From: Microlunatus sp. Gsoil 973
Lineage (GTDB): Bacteria > Actinomycetota > Actinomycetes > Propionibacteriales > Propionibacteriaceae
Length of the DNA stretch: 64,000 nucleotides
Direction: 5' to 3'
Assembly (NCBI RefSeq): GCF_009707365.1
Contig: NZ_CP046122.1
Coordinates: forward strand, 4,774,001-4,838,000
Shown here: piece after piece, positions 41,185-50,295 of the stretch
Layout of the letters: each line of letters opens with the position of its first letter
How positions within the stretch are numbered: position 1 is the first letter of the stretch
The notes under the pieces: generated by a model
Databases searched by the model: none
What the model was told of the DNA's origin: nothing
What the model saw: the letters and a program-made list of their open reading frames with translations, nothing else
Program-made: the position numbers and the translations under genes

Positions 41185-41213
41185 ACCATAACGGACGCAT
41201 AACGGAAGTCCAA
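41185..41213 (-). promoter_or_regulatory. Sigma-70-type promoter of the first M23 gene
   Basis: Read on the minus strand: TTGGAC (41213-41208), 17-base spacer, TATGGT (41190-41185). Both boxes and the spacing are close to the vegetative consensus. Predicted start near 41178 gives a leader of about 65 bases before GTG 41111. A short direct repeat CCGTTATG sits in the spacer. No c-di-AMP riboswitch could be recognised in the leader. Confidence 0.75.
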
Positions 41214-41259
41214 ACCCCCTCTCCGGGGATCTGTGGACAAATTGCGGTGCCGTTGAGGA

Positions 41260-42288
41260 TTACCGGGGGTGAACGCCAATACTTGCCAGCCACGGCACCG
41301 GGTCGACGGCACGATAGACGTCGCCGAAGCGGACTCCGGGTGGATACACCTCGAAATGCAGGTGCGGACCGAATGCCCGTCCGGTCTGCCCGACCCGGCC
41401 GATGACCTGGCCCGCCGCGACCTGTTGTCCGACCGTTGCGCCGATCCACGACATGTGGCAGTACATGGTGGTCACGCCGTCGGCGTGCCGGACCGCAACA
41501 TGGTTGCCCGCCCAATCACCGGTGTTCCCGGCGAACACCACGACCCCCGCGGCGGCGGCGTGGATCGGCTCTCCGTAGGCCGCCCGGAAATCGTCTCCGG
41601 TGTGATAGCTGGACCATGAGCCGTAGGCCCCGAACGGTGCGCCGATCACTCCGGACGCGATGGGCAGCGCCCCGCCCTGGCTGTTCGCGGCCTGGCTGTC
41701 GAGTGAGCCGGTGGGCGCCGCGAGCGCGTCCGCCGGCGGTTCCAGCCCCTGTGCACGCTGTTGTTCGGCCGCGGCCCGGGCTGCCGCGTAGGCCCGGCGG
41801 AGTTCCTCGAGCTTGGCCTTGGCCGCGGCGACGATCTGCCGGTGCTGCCGCTCGGCGAAGATCCTGGTCTGGTGGTCCGCCGTCTGTTCCGACTCGTCGG
41901 CCAGCGCCCGGTGTCGCTTGTCGGCCAGCAGTTGGTCGTTGGTCTGGATGAGGGATTGTTGTTCGGCCGCCAGTTGGTAGTGCCGCTGGACGGCGACCAT
42001 CCTGGTCTGCGCCGGGGTGTTGAGGCGTACCACCGGAGCGGAACCGTCGGTGGGGTCGTAGACGGCGATCGGTGGCGGGCCGGAGGCGGGCTGCTCCGCG
42101 GCCTGGGATCGGGTCGGCGCGGTGAGGTTTGTGCTCGCGGCAACCAGGATGCCGACGCCGCTGATCATCGCCACCGCGGCCACTGCAGACGCCCAGACCC
42201 GGATCCACCCCGCGACGTCGGAGCGCACGCTGCGCAAAGTCGTCCCGGGCAGTGGGCGACGGAATCTCTTCGGTGCGGCTCGTAACAC
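41260..42288 (-). CDS. M23 peptidoglycan endopeptidase, second copy
   Basis: A 342-residue paralogue of the downstream M23 protein. A membrane segment ([21 protein letters not shown]) is followed by an alanine/glutamine/arginine-rich coiled coil (residues about 110-190, [20 protein letters not shown] and similar) and a LytM domain with [19 protein letters not shown] and [13 protein letters not shown]. Both zinc motifs are intact. The GTG at 42288 has AGGAGA three to eight bases upstream. The coiled coil suggests interaction with a partner or self-assembly, as in EnvC/NlpD-like regulators of wall hydrolysis. It lies 148 bases upstream of its paralogue. Confidence 0.9.
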   Translation of the reverse strand: MLRAAPKRFRRPLPGTTLRSVRSDVAGWIRVWASAVAAVAMISGVGILVAASTNLTAPTRSQAAEQPASGPPPIAVYDPTDGSAPVVRLNTPAQTRMVAVQRHYQLAAEQQSLIQTNDQLLADKRHRALADESEQTADHQTRIFAERQHRQIVAAAKAKLEELRRAYAAARAAAEQQRAQGLEPPADALAAPTGSLDSQAANSQGGALPIASGVIGAPFGAYGSWSSYHTGDDFRAAYGEPIHAAAAGVVVFAGNTGDWAGNHVAVRHADGVTTMYCHMSWIGATVGQQVAAGQVIGRVGQTGRAFGPHLHFEVYPPGVRFGDVYRAVDPVPWLASIGVHPR

Positions 42289-42391
42289 GGCTCTCCTCGG
42301 CAACGCCGACGCGTTCCAGTGTTCCACCGCCTCGGTGCATCCGCTGCCGAGTGCGAGGAAAATCCGCGGGCCGCGCGGTAACGTCGGCTGC

Positions 42392-42808
42392 ATGGAGACA
42401 CCGTCGGCCCCACTGAGGATCGTTGTCGCCAAACCTGGGCTGGACGGGCACGACCGCGGCGCCAAGGTCATCGCCCGGGCACTCCGTGACGCAGGCATGG
42501 AGGTGATCTACACCGGACTGCATCAGACGCCCGAGCAGATCGTCGCGACCGCCATCGCCGAGGACGCCGACGGGATCGGCCTGTCGGTGCTCTCGGGTGC
42601 GCACATGACGCTGTTCGCGCGGGTGACGGAGTTGCTGAAGGAATCCGGTGCCACCGACATCGTGGTGTTCGGCGGCGGCATCATCCCCGAGGAGGACCGC
42701 GCGCCGCTGGCGGAGATGGGAGTCGCGGGCATCTTCACGCCGGGGGCCAGGATGGACGAGATCGTCGACTGGGTCCGCCGAAACGTTCGCCGTACCGCTT
42801 CACTCTGA
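42392..42808 (+). CDS. B12-binding small subunit of a split acyl-CoA mutase
   Basis: A 138-residue free-standing cobalamin-binding domain. The base-off/His-on signature is [16 protein letters not shown] with His20, followed by [11 protein letters not shown] (SxL) and [12 protein letters not shown] (GG). It corresponds to the C-terminal domain of methylmalonyl-CoA mutase and to the IcmB subunit of isobutyryl-CoA mutase. The likely partner, a large subunit lacking this domain, is encoded at 59463-61040. TAACGT (42379-42384) ends 7 bases before ATG 42392, suggesting a leaderless transcript. Confidence 0.92.
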   Translation: METPSAPLRIVVAKPGLDGHDRGAKVIARALRDAGMEVIYTGLHQTPEQIVATAIAEDADGIGLSVLSGAHMTLFARVTELLKESGATDIVVFGGGIIPEEDRAPLAEMGVAGIFTPGARMDEIVDWVRRNVRRTASL

Positions 42809-42823
42809 GCACGCCTGAACCCG

Positions 42824-42851
42824 CCCGCACCGGCTGTCGGCCGGCTGCGGG
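42824..42851. terminator. Probable terminator after the B12-subunit gene
   Basis: CCCGCACCGGC (42824-42834) pairs with GCCGGCTGCGGG (42840-42851) with one bulged C and a 5-base loop. It is 15 bases past the stop; no T-run follows. The rest of the spacer up to sucC contains a TAGGCT box at 42891-42896 that could be its promoter. Confidence 0.6.
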
Positions 42852-42982
42852 CCCGTCCACCCGGGTGGTCGCCCGGATCCGTGCCGGGGCTAGGCTGCGG
42901 CTCGTCTGCTACCGCGGACCGAATCAAACCGTCAGGCGTCACCAAACGCGAATACAAACAGCGAATATCGGAGGTAGGGCGC

Positions 42983-44167
42983 GTGGATCTGTACGAGTAC
43001 CAGGCGCGTGATCTGTTCGAGGCCCACGGCGTCCCCGTTCTGCGCGGCATCACCGCGGCGACGCCGGACGAGGCGAGGTCGGCGGCGGCAGACCTGGGCA
43101 CCCCGGTGGTCGTCGTCAAGGCCCAGGTGAAGACCGGTGGCCGCGGCAAGGCCGGGGGTGTCAAGATCGCCAAGAGCCCCGATGAGGCCGCGGCGCGCGC
43201 AGAGGAGATCCTCGGCCTGGACATCAAGGGTCACGTCGTGGCGAAGCTGATGATCGCCGAGGGCGCCGACATCGCCGAGGAGTACTACTTCTCGGTCCTT
43301 CTGGATCGCGCCAACCGGCAGTACCTGGTGATGTGCTCCGTCGAGGGCGGCATGGAGATCGAGCAACTGGCCGAGGAGCGACCGGAGGCACTCGCCCGGG
43401 TGCCGGTCGATCCCGTGGTGGGCATCGACGAAGCCAAGGCGGCCGAGATCGTCCAGCAGGCGGGCTTCGACGCCGAGACCGGTGCCAAGATCATCCCGGT
43501 GTTGATAAGACTCTTCGACGTCTACGTCAAGGAGGATGCGACGCTGGTCGAGGTCAACCCGCTGGTGAAGACGGGCTCGGGCGAGATCATCGCCCTGGAC
43601 GGCAAGGTCACCCTGGACGACAACGCCGCCTTCCGGCATCCGGACCACGAGGCGCTGGTGGACAACGCCTCGACCGACCCGCTCGAGGTCGCGGCCAAGG
43701 AGAAGGGGCTCAACTACGTCAAGTTGGACGGCGAGGTCGGCATCATCGGCAACGGCGCAGGTCTGGTGATGAGCACACTCGACGTCGTTGCGTACGCCGG
43801 CGAGGAGGTTGCCGGCACGCCCAAGCCGGCCAACTTCCTCGACATCGGCGGCGGCGCCAGCGCCGAGGTGATGGCGAACGGGCTGGAGATCATCCTGTCC
43901 GACGATCAGGTGAAGAGCGTCTTCGTCAACGTCTTCGGCGGCATCACCGCCTGCGACGCCGTGGCCAACGGCATCGTCCAGGCGTTCGATCTGCTGGGCA
44001 AGCGTGGTGACGAGGTGACCAAGCCGCTGGTCGTACGGCTCGACGGGAACAACGCCGACGAGGGTCGCAGGATCCTGACGGACGCGGCACTGCCCGGACT
44101 CGAGCAGGTCGACACCATGGACGGCGCGGCGAAGCGGGCCGCCGAACTCGCCGGCGCGGCGAACTGA
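42983..44167 (+). CDS. sucC: Succinyl-CoA synthetase beta subunit
   Basis: SucC and SucD convert succinyl-CoA to succinate with ADP or GDP phosphorylation in the TCA cycle. The 394-residue beta subunit starts [19 protein letters not shown] (ATP-grasp fold), has [19 protein letters not shown] and [21 protein letters not shown] for nucleotide and metal binding, and [13 protein letters not shown] near the subunit interface. GTG 42983 has GGAGG 8 bases upstream. sucD starts 16 bases after the stop. Confidence 0.98.
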   Translation: MDLYEYQARDLFEAHGVPVLRGITAATPDEARSAAADLGTPVVVVKAQVKTGGRGKAGGVKIAKSPDEAAARAEEILGLDIKGHVVAKLMIAEGADIAEEYYFSVLLDRANRQYLVMCSVEGGMEIEQLAEERPEALARVPVDPVVGIDEAKAAEIVQQAGFDAETGAKIIPVLIRLFDVYVKEDATLVEVNPLVKTGSGEIIALDGKVTLDDNAAFRHPDHEALVDNASTDPLEVAAKEKGLNYVKLDGEVGIIGNGAGLVMSTLDVVAYAGEEVAGTPKPANFLDIGGGASAEVMANGLEIILSDDQVKSVFVNVFGGITACDAVANGIVQAFDLLGKRGDEVTKPLVVRLDGNNADEGRRILTDAALPGLEQVDTMDGAAKRAAELAGAAN

Positions 44168-44183
44168 ACGGGAGCGGACAGCA

Positions 44184-45074
44184 ATGGCAATTCTTCTGAA
44201 CGCAGACTCCAAGATCATCGTCCAGGGCATGACCGGCTCCGAGGGGCGCAAGCACACCGCCCGGATGCTGGCGTCGGGTAGCAATGTCGTCGGCGGCGTC
44301 ACCCCGGGCAAGGGCGGCCAGAGCGTCGACTTCGAGGGCACCGATGGCACCGTCACGCTGCCGGTCTTCGGATCGGTCGGCGAGGCCAGGGACGCCACCG
44401 GCGCGAACGTGACGGTGATCTTCGTCCCGGCCAAGTTCGCCAAGGCAGCGGTCGTCGAGGCGATCGAAGCCGAGATCCCGCTCGCAGTGGTGATCACCGA
44501 AGGCATCCCGGTCAAGGACTCCGCCGAGTTCTACACGCTGAGCAAGGACTCCAAGACCCGGCTGATCGGTCCGAACTGTCCGGGACTGATCACTCCGGGC
44601 GTCTCCAACGCCGGGATCATCCCGGCAACGATCACCAAGCCCGGCCGGATCGGTCTGGTGTCCAAGTCGGGCACGCTGACCTACCAGATGATGTACGAAC
44701 TGAGGGACATCGGCTTCTCGACCTGCGTCGGCATCGGCGGTGACCCGGTGATCGGGACCACCCACATCGACGCGCTGAAGGCGTTCCAGGACGATCCCGA
44801 CACCGACGCGATCGTGATGATCGGCGAGATCGGCGGCGACGCGGAGGAGCGGGCCGCGGACTTCATCAAGGCCCACGTCACCAAGCCGGTGGTCGGCTAC
44901 GTCGCGGGCTTCACCGCCCCGGAAGGCAAGACGATGGGGCACGCCGGCGCGATCGTCTCCGGGTCGTCCGGCACCGCGGAGGCCAAGAAGGCGGCCCTCG
45001 AGGCGGCCGGGGTCAAGGTCGGCAAGACGCCGAGCGAGACCGCTGAGCTGATGCGCAAGATCATGAACGGCTGA
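44184..45074 (+). CDS. sucD: Succinyl-CoA synthetase alpha subunit
   Basis: A 296-residue alpha subunit with the CoA-binding start [19 protein letters not shown], the [14 protein letters not shown] strand and the phosphohistidine loop [16 protein letters not shown]. It forms the active enzyme with SucC. GGGAG lies about 9 bases before the ATG. The operon ends at a strong palindrome shared with the convergent downstream gene. Confidence 0.98.
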   Translation: MAILLNADSKIIVQGMTGSEGRKHTARMLASGSNVVGGVTPGKGGQSVDFEGTDGTVTLPVFGSVGEARDATGANVTVIFVPAKFAKAAVVEAIEAEIPLAVVITEGIPVKDSAEFYTLSKDSKTRLIGPNCPGLITPGVSNAGIIPATITKPGRIGLVSKSGTLTYQMMYELRDIGFSTCVGIGGDPVIGTTHIDALKAFQDDPDTDAIVMIGEIGGDAEERAADFIKAHVTKPVVGYVAGFTAPEGKTMGHAGAIVSGSSGTAEAKKAALEAAGVKVGKTPSETAELMRKIMNG

Positions 45075-45124
45075 CCGCCGTCTCCCCACCCGTCACCCGC
45101 CACCACGTTCTTCCCGCACCGCGC

Positions 45125-45164
45125 ACTGCATCCCGCACCGGGTACACCCGGTGCGGGATGCAGT
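45125..45164. terminator. 19-bp perfect inverted repeat, probable two-way terminator
   Basis: Left arm 45125-45143 (ACTGCATCCCGCACCGGGT) and right arm 45146-45164 are perfectly complementary with only AC between, so the real loop is four bases. It lies between convergent sucD and the membrane-anchored gene. Neither strand has a T-run. Its CCGCACCG/CGGTGCGG core resembles the element at 4249-4338. Confidence 0.8.
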
Positions 45165-45186
45165 AGCTGGTGCGGCAAGGGGTGGA

Positions 45187-46719
45187 CTAGCGCACCTGGG
45201 TGGCGCGTTGCGCGGCCCGGACGGTCAGCGTCTCCCACTGATCCTGGGTCAGATCCCAGTCCGGGGTGCGCGGCAGGAAGGTGTAGACGAGCTTGTTGCC
45301 GGCGGCGACGATGCCGACCCGGTACTTCGAGGTCTTGTTCGCGCTGATCTTCTGGCTGACCAGGGCGACCGAACCGGAGATCGCCGTGTCATCGGCACCG
45401 GTGCCCGACACGGTGGAGAGGTCGTTGACGTCCGCGGTCGGCAACCGGTCGGAGCAGTTCTTGAGGTTCTTGGTGATCAGGTCGGCCTCGTCGGAGGCCG
45501 CCTTGTCCGATTTCATCGTCAGGGTGATCTGGTCCAGGCCGAAGGTCTCCGGCATGCCCTTCGGCTTGTCGACGAGGATGTAGCTGCGGGCAGCTCTGCT
45601 GTCGGCGGAGATCGTGTTGAAGTCGACGTTCTCACAGCCCGAGGTGACCACGTCGGCCGGTGAGCCGGGGGACAGTCCACCCCAGGTGCCGGTGTGGCTG
45701 GTCGGGACCGGGATGTCGGCCAACGCCAGGAAGCCCGGCTCGTCGCCGGCGACCGGAGGCGGCCCGTCAGCGATGTGCGGGTTGCTGGCGCACACCCCGA
45801 TGGCCGCCGTGCACTGCCGATCGGTGAGCCGGCCGAGTGCGGTGGCCGCCTTGTCCAGGTCGGGCTCGGTCTTGGCCTGGGCGATGTCGACAACATTGAC
45901 CAGGCGTCCGGTGCGGTTGGCGACCACGGCACGGTAGGTGTTCTTGGCGGGATCCTTCAGCAGGACCGCCGTCGCCTGGTCGCCGAGTCCGGTGATCACC
46001 CGGGCCGAGGCGATGTAGCTGCCCTTCAGGTTGCACTCGCCGAGGGACTTGGCGATCAGGGCGAACGACTCGGTGGCCAGTTCGGCCGACTTGTACGCCT
46101 CGGCAAGGTGCAGCGCGGTCGGTCCGTTGCTGGCTGTGGTCAATGTCCGGACCACGCCTTCGGCCGGGATCGGCGCGTCGTCCTGGGGCTCGGCCAGACA
46201 CGCCGGCACGGGGGAGTCCGGCGTTCCGGCCGGCTGGTCGGCGGTGATCTTCCAGCGCTGATCGATCACCGACTTGGCCAGCGCCGGGTTCAGCATCGCC
46301 TGGTCATTGACCATGCTGGTGTCGATCGGCGCCGTGGCCGACGGTGCCGGGGGCTGCACGGACGGCGTGCCCCGTTGGTCGGACCAGAACAGATAGCCGA
46401 CGGTGAGGGCGGCAACCAGGACCAGGGCGATGACGCCGCCGAGCACGAACCGGCGGCGGCGGTGCGGAGGCACGGCCGTTTCGGCGACGTTGTCACGGTG
46501 GCCGACATCGGGTCGATCGGCCCGGTCGACATCCGAGGCCGCGACGCTGTCCCGCAGTTGCTGCAGTTCCGCCCGCCGCTCGGCACGCCGGGACGCGGCG
46601 ATCCGGTCCTCTGTGGTCGGCTGGGTGGCCGTTTCGCTGGGTTGGGCGGTCTCGGCAGCTTCGCCCTCGTCGGCGCGGGCCCGGCGCGGTCGGTAGTCCC
46701 CCTGCTTCTTGCCGACCAT
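45187..46719 (-). CDS. Membrane-anchored protein of unknown function
   Basis: I do not recognise this 510-residue protein. Residues 1-85 are charged and probably disordered in the cytoplasm; RRRRFVLGGVIALVLVAALTVGYLFW (about 87-112) is a single membrane segment; the remaining 400 residues face outward. The outer part contains six cysteines (PACLAEP, GECNLK, RQCTAAIGVCASN, SGCENV, NCSDR), enough for three disulfides, and two similar alpha/beta halves can be suspected. It could be an extracytoplasmic sensor or lipid-binding domain. The ATG at 46719 has GGGAG 11 bases upstream. It is divergent from the DUF6350 gene. Confidence 0.7.
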   Translation of the reverse strand: MVGKKQGDYRPRRARADEGEAAETAQPSETATQPTTEDRIAASRRAERRAELQQLRDSVAASDVDRADRPDVGHRDNVAETAVPPHRRRRFVLGGVIALVLVAALTVGYLFWSDQRGTPSVQPPAPSATAPIDTSMVNDQAMLNPALAKSVIDQRWKITADQPAGTPDSPVPACLAEPQDDAPIPAEGVVRTLTTASNGPTALHLAEAYKSAELATESFALIAKSLGECNLKGSYIASARVITGLGDQATAVLLKDPAKNTYRAVVANRTGRLVNVVDIAQAKTEPDLDKAATALGRLTDRQCTAAIGVCASNPHIADGPPPVAGDEPGFLALADIPVPTSHTGTWGGLSPGSPADVVTSGCENVDFNTISADSRAARSYILVDKPKGMPETFGLDQITLTMKSDKAASDEADLITKNLKNCSDRLPTADVNDLSTVSGTGADDTAISGSVALVSQKISANKTSKYRVGIVAAGNKLVYTFLPRTPDWDLTQDQWETLTVRAAQRATQVR

Positions 46720-46868
46720 GCGCGAACGAACTCCCTGCTGACGTGCTGATTCACCGGGCATCCGGCGGGCTCGCCGTCCGGCAGGCCGCTCTCGGGCCGT
46801 TGGGAACTGTACCTGCTCGGGCGTGTCTGTCCCAGATTGCAGCGACCGCGGGAGAGCATGGACGAGCC

Positions 46869-48227
46869 ATGGCCTCGCTGCTCTCTTCCCGCCGTTCCGG
46901 CCGGTCCTCACGCCGGCAGGCCCCGGATGTACCCCTGACGACCGCCCGCGCGGAGGAGGCCGGGTCCGATCCGGCGCCGTACGGTCCGCGGTACGGCTGG
47001 CAGCTGCTTGTCGTCGGCGGAGTCCTGGCGACCGCGGTCGCCGGCTGGATCCTGGTGGCAGGGCTGACCGTCGTCGGCTGGTTGGCCGCCGACCCGGGTG
47101 ATCTCGGCGCCGCGATGCACACCGGGACCAGGTTGTGGTTGCTGGCCAACGGGACCCCTGCCGACCTGGCCGGGGTGCACTGGTCGCTGACACCGCTCGG
47201 GATGAGTCTGGTGATCGCGTTCATGATCAGTCGGTTCACCCGGGCGGCCGTCAGGTACGCCGATCCGGACGACTCCGAGGCGCTCCGGGTGATCCTCGGT
47301 GCGGCCGGTCTGGCCACCGTCGGTTACGCCGTGATCATCGCCGCGGTCGGGCTCAGCTCCGGTGCGGAGATCACCCGCGGCGTCGTCGGTGCCGCGTTGC
47401 TGGCGGCGCTCGGCGGGCTGTGGGGCGCCGTCCGTGGCGCCGACCTCCGGCTGACCGCCCGCTGGCCGGTCTGGGCCAGGTCGCTGCCCGTCGCGATCGC
47501 CGGCGCTCTCGGCGTGCTGCTGCTCGCCGGCGTCGCCGTGCTGACCACCGGGATCGTTGCGAACGCGGACCGGATCGCCTCGCTGACCGCCGGACTCGGC
47601 GCCGGGGCGGTCGGCGGGATCGCGCTGTGGGCGGCGCAGGCCGCCTTCGCACCCAACGTCATCGTTTGGTGTGCCAGCTATGCCCTGGGAGCCGGTTTCC
47701 GGATCGGCCAGGGTTCGGTGGTCGCGCCGTCGGATTCCAGCCTCGGTCTGTTGCCGTCGATCCCGATCCTCGGCGCGCTGCCGGGGAGCGGGCCGGGCAA
47801 CGAGTTGAATCTGCTCTGGCTCCTCTCGGGCGTCGCCGCCGGCGCCGTTGCCGCGGTGCTTGTGGTCCGCGGTCGACCGGCCGCCCGGCCCGACGAGACG
47901 TCCCTGGTCGGCGGGCTGGCAGCCGTGGTGGCGGCCCTGGTCTTCGCCGGGCTGGCGTGGACCACCGGTGGCGATCTCGGCGACGGTCGACTGACCGGCG
48001 CCGGACCGCGATCGGTGGAGCTGCTGGTGATGAGCTGCACGCTGCTCGGGTTGTCCGGGATGATCTGCGGCCTGCTGCTGGGCGTCATCGGGCTGCTCCG
48101 CAGACGGTCGCAATCGCGGGCCGACCGGTCGATGGAGGAGGACGACACCGTTGCGGTGGACGTGCCTCCGGGGGCCGAGAACGACACGACCCGGATCCCG
48201 GTCGGGGCGAAGGGCGGCTCCGACTAG
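46869..48227 (+). CDS. DUF6350 (PerM-like cell division) membrane protein
   Basis: A 452-residue membrane protein with about ten hydrophobic segments, starting MASLLSSRRSGRSSRRQAP and then LLVVGGVLATAVAGWILVAGL. Motifs such as HTGTRLWLLANG, HWSLTPLGMSLVIAFMISR and ALGAGFRIGQGSVVAPSDSSLGLLPSIPILGALP match the DUF6350 family. Its place between sucCD and purN is conserved in actinobacteria. The mycobacterial relative PerM influences cell division under stress; the role here is not known. The last 40 residues are charged and cytoplasmic. Confidence 0.82.
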   Translation: MASLLSSRRSGRSSRRQAPDVPLTTARAEEAGSDPAPYGPRYGWQLLVVGGVLATAVAGWILVAGLTVVGWLAADPGDLGAAMHTGTRLWLLANGTPADLAGVHWSLTPLGMSLVIAFMISRFTRAAVRYADPDDSEALRVILGAAGLATVGYAVIIAAVGLSSGAEITRGVVGAALLAALGGLWGAVRGADLRLTARWPVWARSLPVAIAGALGVLLLAGVAVLTTGIVANADRIASLTAGLGAGAVGGIALWAAQAAFAPNVIVWCASYALGAGFRIGQGSVVAPSDSSLGLLPSIPILGALPGSGPGNELNLLWLLSGVAAGAVAAVLVVRGRPAARPDETSLVGGLAAVVAALVFAGLAWTTGGDLGDGRLTGAGPRSVELLVMSCTLLGLSGMICGLLLGVIGLLRRRSQSRADRSMEEDDTVAVDVPPGAENDTTRIPVGAKGGSD

Positions 48228-48237
48228 GCTGCGCGGC

Positions 48238-48846
48238 GTGGCATTTCGCGTGGTCGTGCTGGTCTCGGGGTCCGGGACCCTGCTGCAGTCGTTGATCGAC
48301 GCGCAGGCAACTGCGGGGTTCGGCGCCCGGATCGTGGCGGTCGGCTCGGACCGGAGCGGCATCGAGGGCCTTGAGCGCGCCGACCGCGCCGCGATACCGA
48401 CCTTCAGTCATCCGCTGGCCAAGGGCGCGGACCGGGCGCAATGGGATCGTCAGCTCACCGACCTGGTGGCCGGGTATCAGCCGGACCTCGTCGTCCTGGC
48501 CGGTTTCATGAAGCTGGTCGGCTCAGCGTTCCTGGAGCGGTTCGGCGGACGGATCATCAACTCCCACCCGGCGCTGCTGCCGTCGTTTCCAGGCATGCAC
48601 GGAGCCCGGGATGCACTGGAGTACGGCGTCAGGATCACCGGCTCGACGGTGTTCCTCGTCGACGAGGGTGTGGACAGCGGAGTGATCCTGGACCAGGCAG
48701 CGGTCGAGGTACGCGACGACGACACGGCGGACACGCTGCACGAACGGATCAAGGTCACCGAGCGCGAGTTGCTGGTCAGGGTGGTGCAGCGGCTGGCCGG
48801 CCATCCCTGGCGGATCGACGGCCGGAAGGTCCGCTGGGACGACTGA
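48238..48846 (+). CDS. purN: Phosphoribosylglycinamide formyltransferase
   Basis: PurN transfers a formyl group from 10-formyl-THF to GAR, the third step of purine synthesis. The 202-residue protein has the start VVVLVSGSGTLLQSLIDAQ, VLAGFMKLVGSAFLERFGGRIINSHPALLPSFPG with the catalytic Asn-His pair, and the Asp in VDEGVDSGVI. GTG 48238 is preceded by TAGGCT (48225-48230) at 7 bases, fitting a leaderless message even though the DUF6350 stop is only 10 bases away. purH, usually next, is absent here. Confidence 0.96.
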   Translation: MAFRVVVLVSGSGTLLQSLIDAQATAGFGARIVAVGSDRSGIEGLERADRAAIPTFSHPLAKGADRAQWDRQLTDLVAGYQPDLVVLAGFMKLVGSAFLERFGGRIINSHPALLPSFPGMHGARDALEYGVRITGSTVFLVDEGVDSGVILDQAAVEVRDDDTADTLHERIKVTERELLVRVVQRLAGHPWRIDGRKVRWDD

Positions 48847-48847
48847 G

Positions 48848-49147
48848 ATGGAAGCCGAACGCAGGCGGGTGCCGCCGACCACGCCCGCCGAGGTGGCGCC
48901 GCTGGCTGTCGTTGTGGGGGGCATGCTGGCCGGTGTCGTCGTCGTGGTGCTGGGTCACTGGAGATTCGGCAGCATGATCATCGGGGTCTTCCTGACCGCC
49001 GGCGGGGTCGCTCGATTGGCGCTCAACGACCGCGCGGGTCTGCTCAGGGCCAGGAACCGGTTCTTCGACGTGATCGCGTTGCTGGGGATGGGCATCGCGA
49101 TCATCGTGCTTGCCATCGTCGTACCCAACGGCACTCCGGCTCCGTAG
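48848..49147 (+). CDS. DUF3017 membrane protein
   Basis: A 99-residue protein with two to three hydrophobic segments (PLAVVVGGMLAGVVVVVLG, FGSMIIGVFLTAGGVARLAL, VIALLGMGIAIIVLAIVVP) and the RFGSMIIGVFLTAGGVARLALNDRAGLL core of the DUF3017 family. It starts one base after the purN stop. The family lies between the purine/folD genes and mdh in many actinobacteria. Function is unknown. Confidence 0.88.
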   Translation: MEAERRRVPPTTPAEVAPLAVVVGGMLAGVVVVVLGHWRFGSMIIGVFLTAGGVARLALNDRAGLLRARNRFFDVIALLGMGIAIIVLAIVVPNGTPAP

Positions 49148-49157
49148 CCCCGACCGG

Positions 49158-49850
49158 TCAGGAGGAGGTGCTGGCGATCGCCGCCGCGATGAGCACGATC
49201 ACGTAGATCAGCACACCCAGGCCCTGCAGGATCACCGAGATGATGCCGCAGATCCGTCCGGCGTTGACCGTACCGCGATTGGTGTACGCACCGGGGTTGG
49301 CGTCGATCTCCCGGAGTGCCCGGTTGCCCATCACCCAGGCGGCGATGCCGAGGCCGAAGCAGATCACGATGCCGAGGATGCCGAAGATCAGGATCATCGT
49401 GCCCTGGGGATGTTCCCGGGGCGCTCCGCCGTAGCCACCGTAGGGCTGGGCCGAGGTCCCGTATCCCGAAGCGCCGTATCCCGACGATCCGTAGTCCGAT
49501 GACCCGTACGGCTGCGCCCCGTACGATCCCGGCGTGCCACCCGGCTGGGCGCCACCCGGCTGGTTGCCGTATCCGGAGGCCGGCGTCCCGTAGCTGGAGG
49601 GCGTTCCATAACCCTGGCCCGGCGGCTGCTGCCCGTAGCCCGGCGGCTGCTGCCCGTAGTCAGGTTGCTGACCGTAACCGGGCTGCTGACCGTAGCCCGG
49701 CTGTTGCTGACCGTAGCCAGGCTGCTGTCCCGACTGATCGCCGGACTGGTTACCCGACTGGTTACCGGACTGGTTGCCCGACTGATCGCCGGACTGGCCA
49801 CCCGAACCCGACTGGTCGTCGTAGGGGTTGGAACCGTAAGGAGAACTCAT
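49158..49850 (-). CDS. DUF4190 membrane protein with Gln/Gly/Tyr-rich N-terminus
   Basis: A 230-residue protein in two parts. The first 140 residues are low-complexity: NQSG and DQSG units, then PGYGQQ units, then SGYG units. The last 85 hold two membrane helices with the DUF4190 core [38 protein letters not shown]. The tail resembles prion-like, phase-separating segments. Start ATG 49850 gives [13 protein letters not shown]; a GTG six bases earlier is possible. It is followed on the same strand, upstream, by a shorter paralogue. Confidence 0.85.
   Translation of the reverse strand: MSSPYGSNPYDDQSGSGGQSGDQSGNQSGNQSGNQSGDQSGQQPGYGQQQPGYGQQPGYGQQPDYGQQPPGYGQQPPGQGYGTPSSYGTPASGYGNQPGGAQPGGTPGSYGAQPYGSSDYGSSGYGASGYGTSAQPYGGYGGAPREHPQGTMILIFGILGIVICFGLGIAAWVMGNRALREIDANPGAYTNRGTVNAGRICGIISVILQGLGVLIYVIVLIAAAIASTSS
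49732..49797. repeat. 12-bp coding tandem repeat (NQSG units)
   Basis: GACTGGTTACCC and close variants (GACTGATCGCCG, GACTGGTTACCG, GACTGGTTGCCC) follow one another every 12 bases, about 5.5 copies. On the minus strand they encode the NQSG/DQSG repeat of the DUF4190 protein. A less regular set of 18-21 base units encoding PGYGQQ lies next to it at about 49612-49731. Confidence 0.85.
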
Positions 49851-49910
49851 GACCACATCATTTCGTCTTCACGCGACCTGCGCGAGTTGTTGAAGCCGCC
49901 GATCCACAAG

Positions 49911-50198
49911 TCAGCTGCCCTGGCCGAGGCCGGACAGACGGACGATGAAGCCGACGACGACGATGACCAGGCCGATGATCCCCAGGATCCGGCCGGCATT
50001 GACCGTTCCGCGGTTGCTGTACGCCGACGGGTTGGCGTCGATCTCCTTCAACGCCCCGTTGGCGAGGACGATGGCGATGATCGCGCAGGGCAGGCAGCCG
50101 ACCAGGCTGACGATGCCGAGGATCAGGACCGGAACACCACGCGGATGGGCTTGCGGCTGTGCCGCACCGTAGGGCTGCTGGCCATAGGGAGTAGTCAC
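49911..50198 (-). CDS. Short DUF4190 membrane protein
   Basis: A 95-residue paralogue of the preceding protein: a short proline/glutamine-rich start (MTTPYGQQPYGAAQPQAHP), then two membrane helices around [28 protein letters not shown]. The DUF4190 core is nearly identical in pattern to its neighbour, so the pair arose by duplication and the long version gained repeats. Function unknown. The 97-base gap to mdh shows no clear terminator. Confidence 0.85.
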   Translation of the reverse strand: MTTPYGQQPYGAAQPQAHPRGVPVLILGIVSLVGCLPCAIIAIVLANGALKEIDANPSAYSNRGTVNAGRILGIIGLVIVVVGFIVRLSGLGQGS

Positions 50199-50295
50199 AA
50201 GCTCAGCATGTCGGATCAGGGGGCCAGGCCAGGATAGAAATACCGATCGACCCGTCCGGCTTGAGCCAATCCTGATCTTCGGTGGCTCGCCGTGG

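Noticed and set aside
49612-49800. Short regularly spaced repeats that might suggest a CRISPR array
   Set aside because: Units are 12 and 18-21 bases with no spacers and translate in frame into NQSG and PGYGQQ repeats.
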